Shown here piece after piece: positions 1 to 6,678 of a DNA stretch of 9,283 bases. Made by a program: the position numbers and the translations under genes. Positions within the stretch are counted from its first letter, which is position 1, and the number at the start of each line of letters is the position of its first letter. The notes beneath the pieces are model-generated. The model did not search any database, was not told the origin of the DNA, and saw only the letters and a list, made by a program, of their open reading frames with translations. Source of the DNA: Sphingomonadales bacterium. Lineage in GTDB: Bacteria > Pseudomonadota > Alphaproteobacteria > Sphingomonadales > Sphingomonadaceae. The stretch covers positions 1-9,283 of the forward strand of contig JAGPVK010000428.1 of NCBI GenBank assembly GCA_018067055.1. Direction: 5' to 3'.

Positions 1-42
1 TTTCTCAACGAAGCCGACAACACGGCGCCAGGAGGGGCTTGA
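1..42 (+). CDS. C-terminal end of upstream gene, probably 2-hydroxymuconic semialdehyde hydrolase (DmpD/XylF type), partial
   Basis: Frame 1 is open from the left edge and reads FLNEADNTAPGGA before a TGA at 40-42. That stop overlaps the ATG of the next gene (TGATG), which is typical of translationally coupled operon genes. In dmp and xyl operons the gene immediately before the hydratase is the alpha/beta hydrolase that opens 2-hydroxymuconic semialdehyde, and those proteins often end in a helix containing a D/E-F-L motif, which fits the visible FLNEA. Only 13 residues are visible, so the identity rests mostly on gene order. The reading frame itself is well supported by the overlap. Confidence 0.5.
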   Translation, partial: FLNEADNTAPGGA

Positions 43-827
43 TGGAGCCGTCAAAAATTCAGTTACTCGGTGATGAACTCTACGAGGCAATGATTACCCG
101 CAAGGCGGTGTCGCCGTTGACTAGCCGTGGAGAGGACATCAGCATCGAGGATGCGTACCACATTTCCCTGCGTATGCTGGAGCGCCGTCAGGCCGCCGGT
201 GCACGGGTGATCGGTAAAAAAATCGGTGTGACCAGCAATGCGGTGCAAAACATGCTCAATGTGCGCCAGCCGGACTTTGGCTATCTGACCGACGACATGG
301 TGTTTAACAGCGGTGAAGTAATGGCGATCAGCGAGCGCCTGATTGCCCCCCGCGCGGAAGGTGAGATCGCGTTTATTTTGAAAAAGGACATCACCGGTCC
401 AGGTGTGACTAACGCTGATGTACTGGCGGCAACAGAGTGCGTGATGCCCTGTTTTGAAATTGTAGACTCCCGCATCAAAGACTGGAATATCTCCATTCAG
501 GATACGGTGGCTGACAATGCCTCCTGCGGTTTTTTTGTACTGGGTGAGGAAGCCGTATCGCCCCGCAAAGTCGATCTGGTGACCTGCGGCATGGTGGTGG
601 AAAAGAACGGCGCGATTATCAGCACCGGCGCCGGTGCGGCGGCGCTGGGTTCGCCGGTCAACTGTGTGGCCTGGCTGGCCAACACCCTGGGTGAATTCGG
701 TATTTCCCTAAAGGCCGGCGAAGTGATTCTGTCGGGTTCGCTAGTGCCGCTGGAGCCGGTGCAGGCGGGCGACAGCCTGCGGGTGGACATCGGTGGTATC
801 GGCAGCGCCTCTGTACGGTTTGTGTAG
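42..827 (+). CDS. dmpE: 2-oxopent-4-enoate hydratase (2-hydroxypenta-2,4-dienoate hydratase)
   Basis: The enzyme adds water to 2-hydroxypenta-2,4-dienoate to give 4-hydroxy-2-oxopentanoate in the cytoplasm (EC 4.2.1.80). The 261-residue product has the usual length and fold signature of the FAA-hydrolase-like hydratase/decarboxylase family. It shows GKKIGVTS (residues 58-65), the acidic metal-site segment AEGEIAF (105-111) and [11 protein letters not shown] (138-148), which supply the expected Glu/Asp ligands for Mg or Mn. The C-terminal half has the [10 protein letters not shown] segment (196-205). I start at ATG 42 rather than the adjacent TTG 39, because AGGAGG at 30-35 lies 6 bases before the ATG and the ATG overlaps the upstream stop. 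It is paralogous to the decarboxylase at 2837-3631, with which DmpE-type enzymes are known to form a complex that protects the unstable dienol. The related mhpD is an alternative name, but the neighbouring decarboxylase and tautomerase favour dmp/xyl. Confidence 0.93.
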   Translation: MEPSKIQLLGDELYEAMITRKAVSPLTSRGEDISIEDAYHISLRMLERRQAAGARVIGKKIGVTSNAVQNMLNVRQPDFGYLTDDMVFNSGEVMAISERLIAPRAEGEIAFILKKDITGPGVTNADVLAATECVMPCFEIVDSRIKDWNISIQDTVADNASCGFFVLGEEAVSPRKVDLVTCGMVVEKNGAIISTGAGAAALGSPVNCVAWLANTLGEFGISLKAGEVILSGSLVPLEPVQAGDSLRVDIGGIGSASVRFV

Positions 828-856
828 GGCCGCAGGGCATTTATCGAGGAAACATT

Positions 857-1792
857 ATGAGCAAGAAACTCAAAGCCGCAATCATCGGCTCGGGCAACAT
901 CGGTACCGACCTGATGATCAAGATTCTGCGCAAAGGCCAGTATCTGGAAATGGGCGCAATGGTGGGGATCGATCCCGACTCCGACGGCCTGGCCCGTGCT
1001 GCCCGCATGGGCGTGGCAACCACCCACGAAGGCGTGGACGGGCTGGTGAAGATGCCGGAGTTTGCCGGCATCGATATCGTTTTCGATGCCACCTCGGCCA
1101 AAGCGCATATGCACAATGAGGTGTTTCTGCGCGGCCACAAAGAGAGCCTGAAAATTATCGACCTGACGCCGGCAGCTATCGGTCCTTACTGTGTACCAGT
1201 GGTAAACCTGGAGCAACACTTGGATGAGGGCAATGTGAACATGGTGACTTGTGGCGGCCAGGCCACTATTCCGATGGTGGCCGCTGTGTCGCGGATCGCC
1301 AAGGTGCACTACGCAGAGATTGTGGCGTCGATTTCAAGCAAGTCGGCGGGCCCGGGTACCCGCGCTAATATCGATGAGTTCACCGAAACCACCTCCCGCG
1401 CCATTGAAGTGGTGGGCGGTGCCCAGAAAGGCAAGGCCATCATTATTCTCAATCCGGCGGAGCCGCCGCTGTTGATGCGCGACACGGTGTACGTGTTATC
1501 CGACACTGCCGACCAAGCTGAAGTGGAAGCTTCGGTTGAAGCGATGGTAGCCGCCGTGAATAGCTATGTGCCCGGTTACCGTCTGAAACAGAAAGTACAG
1601 TTCGACGAGATTCCCGCTGACCAGCCCATGACCGTGCCCGGCCTCGGCCGCTTCAGCGGCCTGAAAACATCGATATTCCTCGAGGTGGAAGGCGCAGCGC
1701 ACTACCTTCCTGCCTACGCAGGCAACCTCGACATCATGACCTCGGCGGCGATGGGTACCGCCGAGCGCATCGCTGAATCGCTGGTTAACTGA
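857..1792 (+). CDS. dmpF: Acetaldehyde dehydrogenase (acylating)
   Basis: It oxidises acetaldehyde with NAD+ and coenzyme A to acetyl-CoA (EC 1.2.1.10), the last step of the pathway. The 311-residue protein opens with a Rossmann dinucleotide-binding motif, GSGNIGTD (residues 11-18). The catalytic cysteine is Cys132 in [10 protein letters not shown], the same position as in Pseudomonas DmpF. The length equals the family norm. The start ATG 857 has GAGGA at 846-850, 6 bases upstream, and follows the dmpE stop by 29 bases. In relatives this enzyme and the aldolase encoded next form a heterotetramer that channels toxic acetaldehyde from one active site to the other, and the adjacent 10-base spacing to dmpG fits that partnership. 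No truncation or frameshift is visible. Confidence 0.95.
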   Translation: MSKKLKAAIIGSGNIGTDLMIKILRKGQYLEMGAMVGIDPDSDGLARAARMGVATTHEGVDGLVKMPEFAGIDIVFDATSAKAHMHNEVFLRGHKESLKIIDLTPAAIGPYCVPVVNLEQHLDEGNVNMVTCGGQATIPMVAAVSRIAKVHYAEIVASISSKSAGPGTRANIDEFTETTSRAIEVVGGAQKGKAIIILNPAEPPLLMRDTVYVLSDTADQAEVEASVEAMVAAVNSYVPGYRLKQKVQFDEIPADQPMTVPGLGRFSGLKTSIFLEVEGAAHYLPAYAGNLDIMTSAAMGTAERIAESLVN

Positions 1793-1802
1793 GGAGTCTA
1801 CC

Positions 1803-2831
1803 ATGACATTTAATCCTGGCAAAAAGCTGTATATCTCCGATGTGACACTGCGCGATGGTAGTCACGCCATTCGCCATCAGTACTCCATCAAAAATGTACA
1901 GGACATCGCTCGCGCACTCGACAAAGCCAAGGTCGACAGTATTGAGGTGGCCCACGGCGATGGCCTGCAGGGCTCCAGCTTTAACTATGGCTTTGGCGCC
2001 CACACCGATCTGGAGTGGATTGAAGCCGTGGCCGAAGTGGTTGAGCACGCACAGATCGCCACGCTGCTGCTGCCTGGCATCGGCACGGTTCATGATCTTG
2101 ACGCCGCTTACAACGCCGGCGCCCGCATTGTGCGGATTGCAACGCACTGCACCGAAGCCGATGTCTCCAGGCAGCACATCGAACATGCCCGCAAGCTAGG
2201 CATGGACACTGTCGGGTTTCTGATGATGAGTCATATGCAAACGCCACAAGGTCTGGCAGAGCAAGCCAAAATAATGGAAGGCTACGGGGCGACCTGCTTG
2301 TACGTGGTGGACTCCGGCGGCGCCATGAACATGAACGATATCCGCGACCGCTTCCGCGCGCTGAAGGATGTACTCAAGTCCGACACGCTGACTGGCATTC
2401 ACGCCCACCACAACCTGGCACTGGGCGTGGCCAATTCCATCGTTGCGGTGGAAGAAGGCTGTGACCGGGTCGATGCCAGTCTAGCTGGCATGGGCGCTGG
2501 CGCCGGTAACGCGCCGCTGGAAGTGTGCATTGCTGCCTTCGACAAAATGGGCTGGGAACACGGTACCGATGTGTACGCGCTGATGGATGCGGCTGACGAT
2601 ATTGTGCGGCCCCTGCAGGACCGCCCGGTTCGGGTCGACCGCGAAACGCTGGCGCTGGGTTATGCCGGGGTGTACTCCAGCTTCTTGCGTCACTCGGAAG
2701 TGGCAGCGAAGAAGTACGGTTTGAAAACCGTGGATATTTTGGTTGAGCTGGGCCGCCGCCGCATGGTGGGTGGCCAGGAAGACATGATTGTGGATGTGGC
2801 GCTGGATCTTCTCGCCGCACAAGAGAGGTAA
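1803..2831 (+). CDS. dmpG: 4-hydroxy-2-oxovalerate aldolase
   Basis: A divalent-metal class II aldolase that cleaves 4-hydroxy-2-oxopentanoate to pyruvate and acetaldehyde (EC 4.1.3.39). The 342-residue protein has an N-terminal TIM barrel with [10 protein letters not shown] (residues 13-22), giving Arg17, Asp18 and His21, and the metal ligands His200 and His202 in [11 protein letters not shown]. Tyr291 in the C-terminal communication domain is also present. These positions agree with those known for Pseudomonas DmpG, so the active site looks complete. GAGGAG at 1791-1796 lies 6 bases before ATG 1803. The gene ends in TAATG, overlapping the first possible start of the decarboxylase. With DmpF it forms the acetaldehyde-channelling complex. 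Confidence 0.95.
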   Translation: MTFNPGKKLYISDVTLRDGSHAIRHQYSIKNVQDIARALDKAKVDSIEVAHGDGLQGSSFNYGFGAHTDLEWIEAVAEVVEHAQIATLLLPGIGTVHDLDAAYNAGARIVRIATHCTEADVSRQHIEHARKLGMDTVGFLMMSHMQTPQGLAEQAKIMEGYGATCLYVVDSGGAMNMNDIRDRFRALKDVLKSDTLTGIHAHHNLALGVANSIVAVEEGCDRVDASLAGMGAGAGNAPLEVCIAAFDKMGWEHGTDVYALMDAADDIVRPLQDRPVRVDRETLALGYAGVYSSFLRHSEVAAKKYGLKTVDILVELGRRRMVGGQEDMIVDVALDLLAAQER

Positions 2832-2836
2832 TGGAA

Positions 2837-3631
2837 ATGAGCAGAACACTGACTAACGAACAGGTACTGGCGCTGGCTGAGCATGTGGAGAACGCCGAGC
2901 TCCAAGCCCACGATATCAGCAAGGTGACCAATCAGTACCCGGAGATGAATTTCGACGACGCCTACGATGTACAGTGGGAAATCCGCCGCCGCAAAGAGGC
3001 GCGGGGGACGAAAATCGTCGGTATGAAAATGGGACTCACCTCTTGGGCGAAAATGGCGCAGATGGGTGTGGAAACGCCGATCTACGGTTTCCTAGCTGAT
3101 TATTTCAGCGTTGCCGATGGCGGTGTGGTCAACACTAAAGAGCTGATTCACCCCAAGATTGAAGCCGAAATCGCCTTTGTGACCAAGGCGCCTCTTAAAG
3201 GCCCGGGCTGTCATATTGGCGATGTACTGGCCGCGACTGACTTTGTGATCCCGGCAGTGGAAGTCATTGACTCGCGCTATGAAAACTTCAAGTTTGATCT
3301 GGTCAGCGTGGTGGCCGATAACGCTTCCTCGACCCGGTTTATCACCGGGGGGCAGATGGCCGATATTGCAGATGTGGACCTGAAAGCCCTCGGTGTTGTC
3401 GTTGAAAAAAATGGCGAGATTGTCGAAGTAGGCGCCGGTGCGGCGGTACTTGGTCACCCCGCCTCAAGCGTTGCCATGCTGGCGAACCTGCTGGCCGAGC
3501 GCGGAGAGCACATTTCTGCAGGCACGTTCATTATGACCGGCGGGATTACCGCCGCGATTGCGGTGGAAGCCGGCGACAATATCTGTGTTCGCTACCAGGG
3601 CCTGGGTTCTGTGTCAGCGCGGTTTGAATAA
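2837..3631 (+). CDS. dmpH: 4-oxalocrotonate decarboxylase
   Basis: It decarboxylates 2-oxo-3-hexenedioate (the keto form of 4-oxalocrotonate) to 2-hydroxypenta-2,4-dienoate (EC 4.1.1.77), the substrate of DmpE. The 264-residue product has the family's normal length and contains [16 protein letters not shown] (residues 62-77), the acidic segment IEAEIAF (108-114) and [14 protein letters not shown] (141-154), which supply the Mg-binding carboxylates. I prefer ATG 2837 over ATG 2831. The later start gives the family-typical N-terminus ([16 protein letters not shown]) and places the AGAGAGG at 2822-2828 8 bases upstream, against 2 bases for ATG 2831. ATG 2831 overlaps the dmpG stop and would add only two residues. 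The tautomerase gene starts 10 bases after its stop. Confidence 0.93.
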   Translation: MSRTLTNEQVLALAEHVENAELQAHDISKVTNQYPEMNFDDAYDVQWEIRRRKEARGTKIVGMKMGLTSWAKMAQMGVETPIYGFLADYFSVADGGVVNTKELIHPKIEAEIAFVTKAPLKGPGCHIGDVLAATDFVIPAVEVIDSRYENFKFDLVSVVADNASSTRFITGGQMADIADVDLKALGVVVEKNGEIVEVGAGAAVLGHPASSVAMLANLLAERGEHISAGTFIMTGGITAAIAVEAGDNICVRYQGLGSVSARFE

Positions 3632-3641
3632 GGAGAGCGGT

Positions 3642-3833
3642 ATGCCAATAGCACAGCTTTACATCATTGAAGGTCGCAGCGACGAACAGAAGGAAACCCT
3701 GATTCGAGAAGTGAGCGAGGCAATGTCGCGTTCGCTGGACGCCCCCATGGAGCGTATTCGCGTCATCATCACTGAAATGCCCAAACAACATTTCGGGATT
3801 GCCGGACAATCGGCCATGCAGTTAGGGCGCTGA
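3642..3833 (+). CDS. dmpI: 4-oxalocrotonate tautomerase
   Basis: It interconverts 2-hydroxymuconate and 2-oxo-3-hexenedioate (EC 5.3.2.6), feeding the decarboxylase. The product is 63 codons. After removal of the initiator Met it is 62 residues long, the standard 4-OT subunit, which assembles as a hexamer. Numbered from the mature protein, the catalytic base Pro1, Arg11, Arg39 and Phe50 are all at the canonical positions. AGGAG at 3631-3635 precedes the ATG by 6 bases. It closes the classical dmpEFGHI set, and nothing in the sequence suggests loss of function. Confidence 0.95.
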   Translation: MPIAQLYIIEGRSDEQKETLIREVSEAMSRSLDAPMERIRVIITEMPKQHFGIAGQSAMQLGR

Positions 3834-3864
3834 CCGACGTAGACAGACACTGAGAGGGCGGCCT

Positions 3865-4506
3865 ATGCACAACAGTGTGCCGGTGATTTATCTTTCATCC
3901 AGTATGGAGGTACTGCTGAGCAGCAATGCCTGCTCGCCGCTTTATCAGGTCTTTGCGCCTCTTGGCGAGATCGATGCATTGCTGTTCGTTACGCAAAATA
4001 ATGTGGACCATACCGTCAAAATCTGCCATGGCGGCGAGGGTGCTGCCTATGCATCGCGGCTTAAAACAACGTGCGCGGCGGCAGGCATCGAGGTGCAGAT
4101 GGATAGGTATATCTCCTCCCGTCTGACCTTGCTGGCCGGTTCCCTGTTTCCCAAAAGGCAGGTGTCAGTTATGGAATTGGGCCTGCCGCTGGGGCGGCCC
4201 TCACAGGAATACACGAGTTTGGGTGAGCATATTGCGCAGGGGCTGGAGCGCGGTGTTGCCGTTGTCTGTCTCGACCGTCAGGCCAGCCGTGAGAACCTGA
4301 CTGGTCAGCGGGATGTACAGTCGGCGTTGCGGCGATTACAGGGGCTGAAAATGGCGTCCGGAAAGCGTACGTCGTTGCCAGGTGATCTGGTTCGCGATCT
4401 TATTTATACCGCAGTCGGCATATCCGGCCGTTTGGCGCCCTCGCGTTTTTTTGGCAGTGATCCTGCCGACAGGCAGAGAGCGTTTAACGGCTGCGGTTGG
4501 TTTTAA
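3865..4506 (+). CDS. Hypothetical protein, 213 residues, in the meta-cleavage operon
   Basis: I do not recognise this protein. It begins 31 bases after dmpI on the same strand, with GAGAGGG at 3852-3858 placed 6 bases before ATG 3865, and ends 2 bases before the reductase ATG, so it is very probably co-transcribed with both. The base composition and codon choice look like those of dmpE-I, which argues for a genuine gene rather than a chance frame. There is no signal peptide or membrane segment. It alternates hydrophobic strands with helices, for example residues 34-44 and 130-136, and the segment KICHGGEGAA (52-61) could be a ligand loop. Five cysteines (23, 54, 70, 135, 210) show no CxxC pattern, and the C-terminal third is rich in Arg and Lys. 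A cytoplasmic accessory or enzyme protein is plausible, but no function can be assigned. Confidence 0.78.
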   Translation: MHNSVPVIYLSSSMEVLLSSNACSPLYQVFAPLGEIDALLFVTQNNVDHTVKICHGGEGAAYASRLKTTCAAAGIEVQMDRYISSRLTLLAGSLFPKRQVSVMELGLPLGRPSQEYTSLGEHIAQGLERGVAVVCLDRQASRENLTGQRDVQSALRRLQGLKMASGKRTSLPGDLVRDLIYTAVGISGRLAPSRFFGSDPADRQRAFNGCGWF

Positions 4507-4508
4507 CT

Positions 4509-5480
4509 ATGCGTTGGCTGATCCTTGGCGCGGGCGGTATAGGAGGGTACTACGCCGCCCGACTCGCTGCTGCTGGAGAACACGTCACCGTGACCTCTCG
4601 CGGTGAGCACCTAGCAGTAATACAAAAGTATGGGTTGACGCTGCTCTGGGAAGGTGGAGAACTGCAGCAACCGTTGCAAGCAGTGGATCATCCGTCGTTG
4701 ATTCGTGAGTTCCATGCCAATGATTTCGATGTCTTAATTCTAGCTATGAAGGCTGGGGCTACTGATGAAGTAATGTTAGAACTTAGCGGTTGGTTGGCCT
4801 CAGCAAATGTACCGGTGCTCTCCTTACAAAACGGAGTTGATAACGAAAAAATAATTGCCGATAAAATTGGCATTGGACGAACGTTAGGAGGACTGGTCAT
4901 TAAAATTGGTGGACACGTTGTGGCTCCAGGTGTGGTTAGTGCAGAAGGTGAAGCTCGAATAGTTATGGGTATCTGGCCGCATAACACCGGGTTAGGAGAC
5001 CGGCGGCTTCCCTTGCTTAAAAAAATGGAACTGGCTTTCGCCGCTGCGGGCATTGCTGCCGAAATCAGCGATAATATCAGTCATGCATTATGGCGAAAAT
5101 TGATTATTAACAACGGAGTGAACCCTCTTTCTGCACTTACCGGCTTGAATACACGTCAGCTTACACACCATCCTGAATTTCGTCACATCGTGCTAGGCAT
5201 GATGAATGAAGTAATCGTTGCCTCCTCCGCCGACGGAGTTATGCTCAACTCTCAAGATCGAGACGACATGTTTGTGTTAATTAGTGAATTCAATGCCATT
5301 AAAACTTCCATGCTGGTTGACGTTGAGAAGCGTCGAACACTGGAAGTTGACGCTATCTGTGGTGTTGTGATCGAGCGCTGCAAAGCGGTTAATTATGATC
5401 CCTGCTACACCATTACTGTATCAACACTTCTCAAGCAAAATCTACTATCGCATATTAGAACCTCGCCGGACATCCTCTGA
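4509..5480 (+). CDS. Ketopantoate reductase (ApbA/PanE) family NAD(P)-dependent 2-oxoacid reductase
   Basis: The family reduces 2-oxo acids, classically 2-dehydropantoate to pantoate with NADPH. The 323-residue protein has an N-terminal Rossmann motif, GAGGIGGYYAARLA (residues 7-20), followed by TSRGEHL (29-35), where an Arg after the second strand fits NADP preference. LSLQNGVDNE (105-114) closes the coenzyme domain. The C-terminal helical domain carries the proposed catalytic lysine Lys197 in LWRKL, NNGVNPLSALTG (201-212), and KTSMLVDVEKRRTLEVD (265-281), with Glu279 matching the substrate-binding Glu of E. coli PanE. I start at ATG 4509. A TTG at 4497 would overlap the upstream gene and add VLT before the natural Rossmann start. 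No strong ribosome-binding site is seen, so coupling to the upstream stop is likely. Codon use becomes more AT-rich than in the dmp genes after roughly the first 40 codons. The true substrate is unknown, and a pathway 2-oxo acid is as plausible as ketopantoate. Confidence 0.85.
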   Translation: MRWLILGAGGIGGYYAARLAAAGEHVTVTSRGEHLAVIQKYGLTLLWEGGELQQPLQAVDHPSLIREFHANDFDVLILAMKAGATDEVMLELSGWLASANVPVLSLQNGVDNEKIIADKIGIGRTLGGLVIKIGGHVVAPGVVSAEGEARIVMGIWPHNTGLGDRRLPLLKKMELAFAAAGIAAEISDNISHALWRKLIINNGVNPLSALTGLNTRQLTHHPEFRHIVLGMMNEVIVASSADGVMLNSQDRDDMFVLISEFNAIKTSMLVDVEKRRTLEVDAICGVVIERCKAVNYDPCYTITVSTLLKQNLLSHIRTSPDIL

Positions 5481-5552
5481 TTATACATGCTTGCCTATAA
5501 TTAAAGGATTTTCGATCTTTAAAATTTAAAATTCCTGGAGGTGGTTGTCATG

Positions 5553-5574
5553 CTAAGTGATTTTCACCGCTTAG
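5553..5574. repeat. Imperfect inverted repeat (possible hairpin)
   Basis: CTAAGTG (5553-5559) pairs with CGCTTAG (5568-5574) across an 8-base loop, with one G-T wobble. It lies 72 bases after the reductase stop and is followed by AAAGGG rather than T residues, so a factor-independent terminator is not supported. Confidence 0.35.
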
Positions 5575-5610
5575 AAAGGGCTATGTAGTCGCCCGTCAAA
5601 TGACATCACG

Positions 5611-5637
5611 CCATGATACGCATTGAAAATATCATGG
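5611..5637. repeat. 8-base perfect inverted repeat, possible operon-end hairpin
   Basis: CCATGATA (5611-5618) and TATCATGG (5630-5637) are exact reverse complements around an 11-base loop. The pairing can be extended by CA/TG with one bulged base. It is the strongest stem after the operon, but it has no T run. It could be an mRNA 3' end structure or part of the damaged mobile-element sequence. Confidence 0.35.
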
Positions 5638-5726
5638 TGTTGTGCGCTCTGGTTTCCCACAAATATTTCATTTTACGCACGCAGCCCAAACTATGGTGTA
5701 GAAAAACGTCTATAAATTCAGCATTA

Positions 5727-5740
5727 AAAAGCGCGCTTTT
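5727..5740. repeat. 14-base perfect palindrome AAAAGCGCGCTTTT
   Basis: The sequence equals its own reverse complement and stands out in an AT-rich gap just beyond the 3' side of the IS30 remnant. A hairpin would need CGCG as its loop, with a five-pair AT-rich stem, so it is a weak terminator candidate at best. A protein-binding site is equally possible. Confidence 0.35.
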
Positions 5741-5790
5741 AGGTAATAAGTACAATCCATTTACGTAGGGAGTAAATCTTCTCGCTACCC

Positions 5791-6485
5791 CATAAATAAT
5801 CAGTTTGGTGATCGGCGGCTATGCCTAGCTCGTGGTCTCGAAATAGTTCGATCCATCACAAATTGATACTGTTCATTCACCTTTTCATTAATACCACGAT
5901 CCCATGGTAAATACGGATGCGTAAAATAAATGTCTGCGTCTATGCATTCTGTCATTAACTCGTGAGAGGCGAACTCAAGACCGTTTGTCCATGGTGATCG
6001 TATTCACCTTATCCTACATTTGGGTCATGCTTGTAATTACGGTATCAGTGAGTAAGTTCGCTTGCTTGCCCATTAATTTAACTATCATGGCGGACAGTTG
6101 TTTGCGCTATATCATCGTTGGTAATGTACCAAGCACCGGCTTCACCCTCCCGATCACCAATGTTGTTACTTCATCCAAAGTGTGACCGCAACGGCCTGAA
6201 GTACCCATAGCATCAGAACTACGGATAAACTAATGCATAGGAAATAACGGGTGCTAGGGTCGTGCGGGCTATGCTGGTATTCACTGACGTTAGGAGTTTA
6301 AGGGACATGGGTCAAACTCCTGCATTGAGAGCGAGATGGTTTTGTTGTCTAGTTTAAACGCAATAAAAGCAGCGCATTAAGTTGTCCGCCAAAGTGAGTC
6401 ATGCTATGAATTGCGCGATGGTCGAAACTTAAACGCTCTTGCGAACGTACCTGGCGATACGCTCATGACTTTACTGGATCTCAAG
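5791..6485 (-). pseudogene. Decayed IS30-family transposase
   Basis: Read on the - strand, fragments in changing frames line up in order with an IS30-type DDE transposase. LEIQ*SHERIARYV (about 6444-6485) matches the SHE-R-IYRYI segment. IGDREGEA (6138-6161) matches the IGDWEGDT first-Asp motif. RKQLSAMIVKL and NTITMD run to 5987. NGLEFASHE follows in another frame from 5985, then DADIYFTHPYLPWDRG and NEKVNE, and finally VMDRTISRPRARHS with SPN*LFM near 5791. Between NTITMD and NGLEF one extra base (in the T run 5984-5986) breaks the family's D-N-G motif. In-frame stops occur at 6107-6109, 6014-6016 and 5800-5802. About 20 residues seem deleted after NEKVNE, and the stretch between SHE and IGD is longer than usual, suggesting further rearrangement. 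It cannot make an active enzyme. Terminal repeats could not be located. Confidence 0.72.
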
Positions 6486-6678
6486 TCGTTATCGATCTCT
6501 TGCGTAAAATTTAACAGACCTGCTTTGTGTTTAATGATTGGATTGCTAGTATGGAGCATGAGAGTTATATTATTTTTTTATTCGACCTCGATATCAAAAC
6601 GGGCAACTCTCCCTTTTTCATGATGATATGGCCAGATCAGATCGAGGTCTCTAAATCTAAAATGTCGCATATAAAAAT
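6486..6678. other. AT-rich spacer downstream of the regulator
   Basis: No gene is supported here. It separates the IS30 remnant from the 3' end of the regulator and holds the long-range inverted repeat at 6584-6649. The N-terminal part of the IS30 transposase would be expected here, but I could not read it. Confidence 0.4.
6584..6649. repeat. 9-base perfect inverted repeat with 48-base spacer
   Basis: GACCTCGAT (6584-6592) and ATCGAGGTC (6641-6649) are exact reverse complements, starting 30 bases beyond the regulator's stop. On the - strand transcript the 3' arm is followed by GAATAAAAAAATAA, not by T residues, so it is not a standard terminator. It could be an RNA structure or the trace of a small mobile element. 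Confidence 0.4.

Larger units (their letters stand above)
5481..5790. other. AT-rich gap between the operon end and the IS30 remnant, no gene seen
   Basis: There is no credible coding frame on either strand. The gap contains imperfect hairpins (5553-5574 and 5611-5637) and a 14-base palindrome (5727-5740), none followed by a T run, so the operon's terminator cannot be fixed. A 12-codon frame at 5550-5588 has GGAGG upstream, but it is too short to support as a gene. Confidence 0.5.

Noticed and set aside
497..1309. Long open frame of 270 codons on the - strand over dmpE/dmpF
   Set aside because: It is a shadow of two well-identified + strand genes in GC-rich DNA, is His/Ala/Arg-rich, and resembles no family.
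2374..2931. 185-codon open frame on the - strand over dmpG/dmpH
   Set aside because: It is antisense to conserved enzymes with intact catalytic residues, and its Pro/Arg/Ser-rich composition is typical of shadow frames.
6092..6108. GG-N10-GC spacing resembling a -24/-12 sigma-54 promoter (GGACAGTTGTTTGC)
   Set aside because: The -24 half is poor (CGGACA instead of TGGCAC), it lies within the IS30 pseudogene, and no gene follows in a fitting position.
5985..6185. 66-codon + strand frame with hydrophobic start, looking like a small membrane protein
   Set aside because: The opposite strand carries ordered IS30 transposase motifs through the same bases, and there is no ribosome-binding site.
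6292..6321. Inverted repeat AGGAGTTT...AAACTCCT with a 23-codon - strand frame (MSLKLLTSVN...) behind a GGAG
   Set aside because: It is inside the broken IS30 region, too short, and without composition or conservation evidence for translation.
6089..6390. TGTCCGCC (6383-6390) and GGCGGACA (6089-6096) as possible IS terminal inverted repeats
   Set aside because: The second copy lies in the middle of the transposase core motifs, so the pair cannot be the ends of that element.
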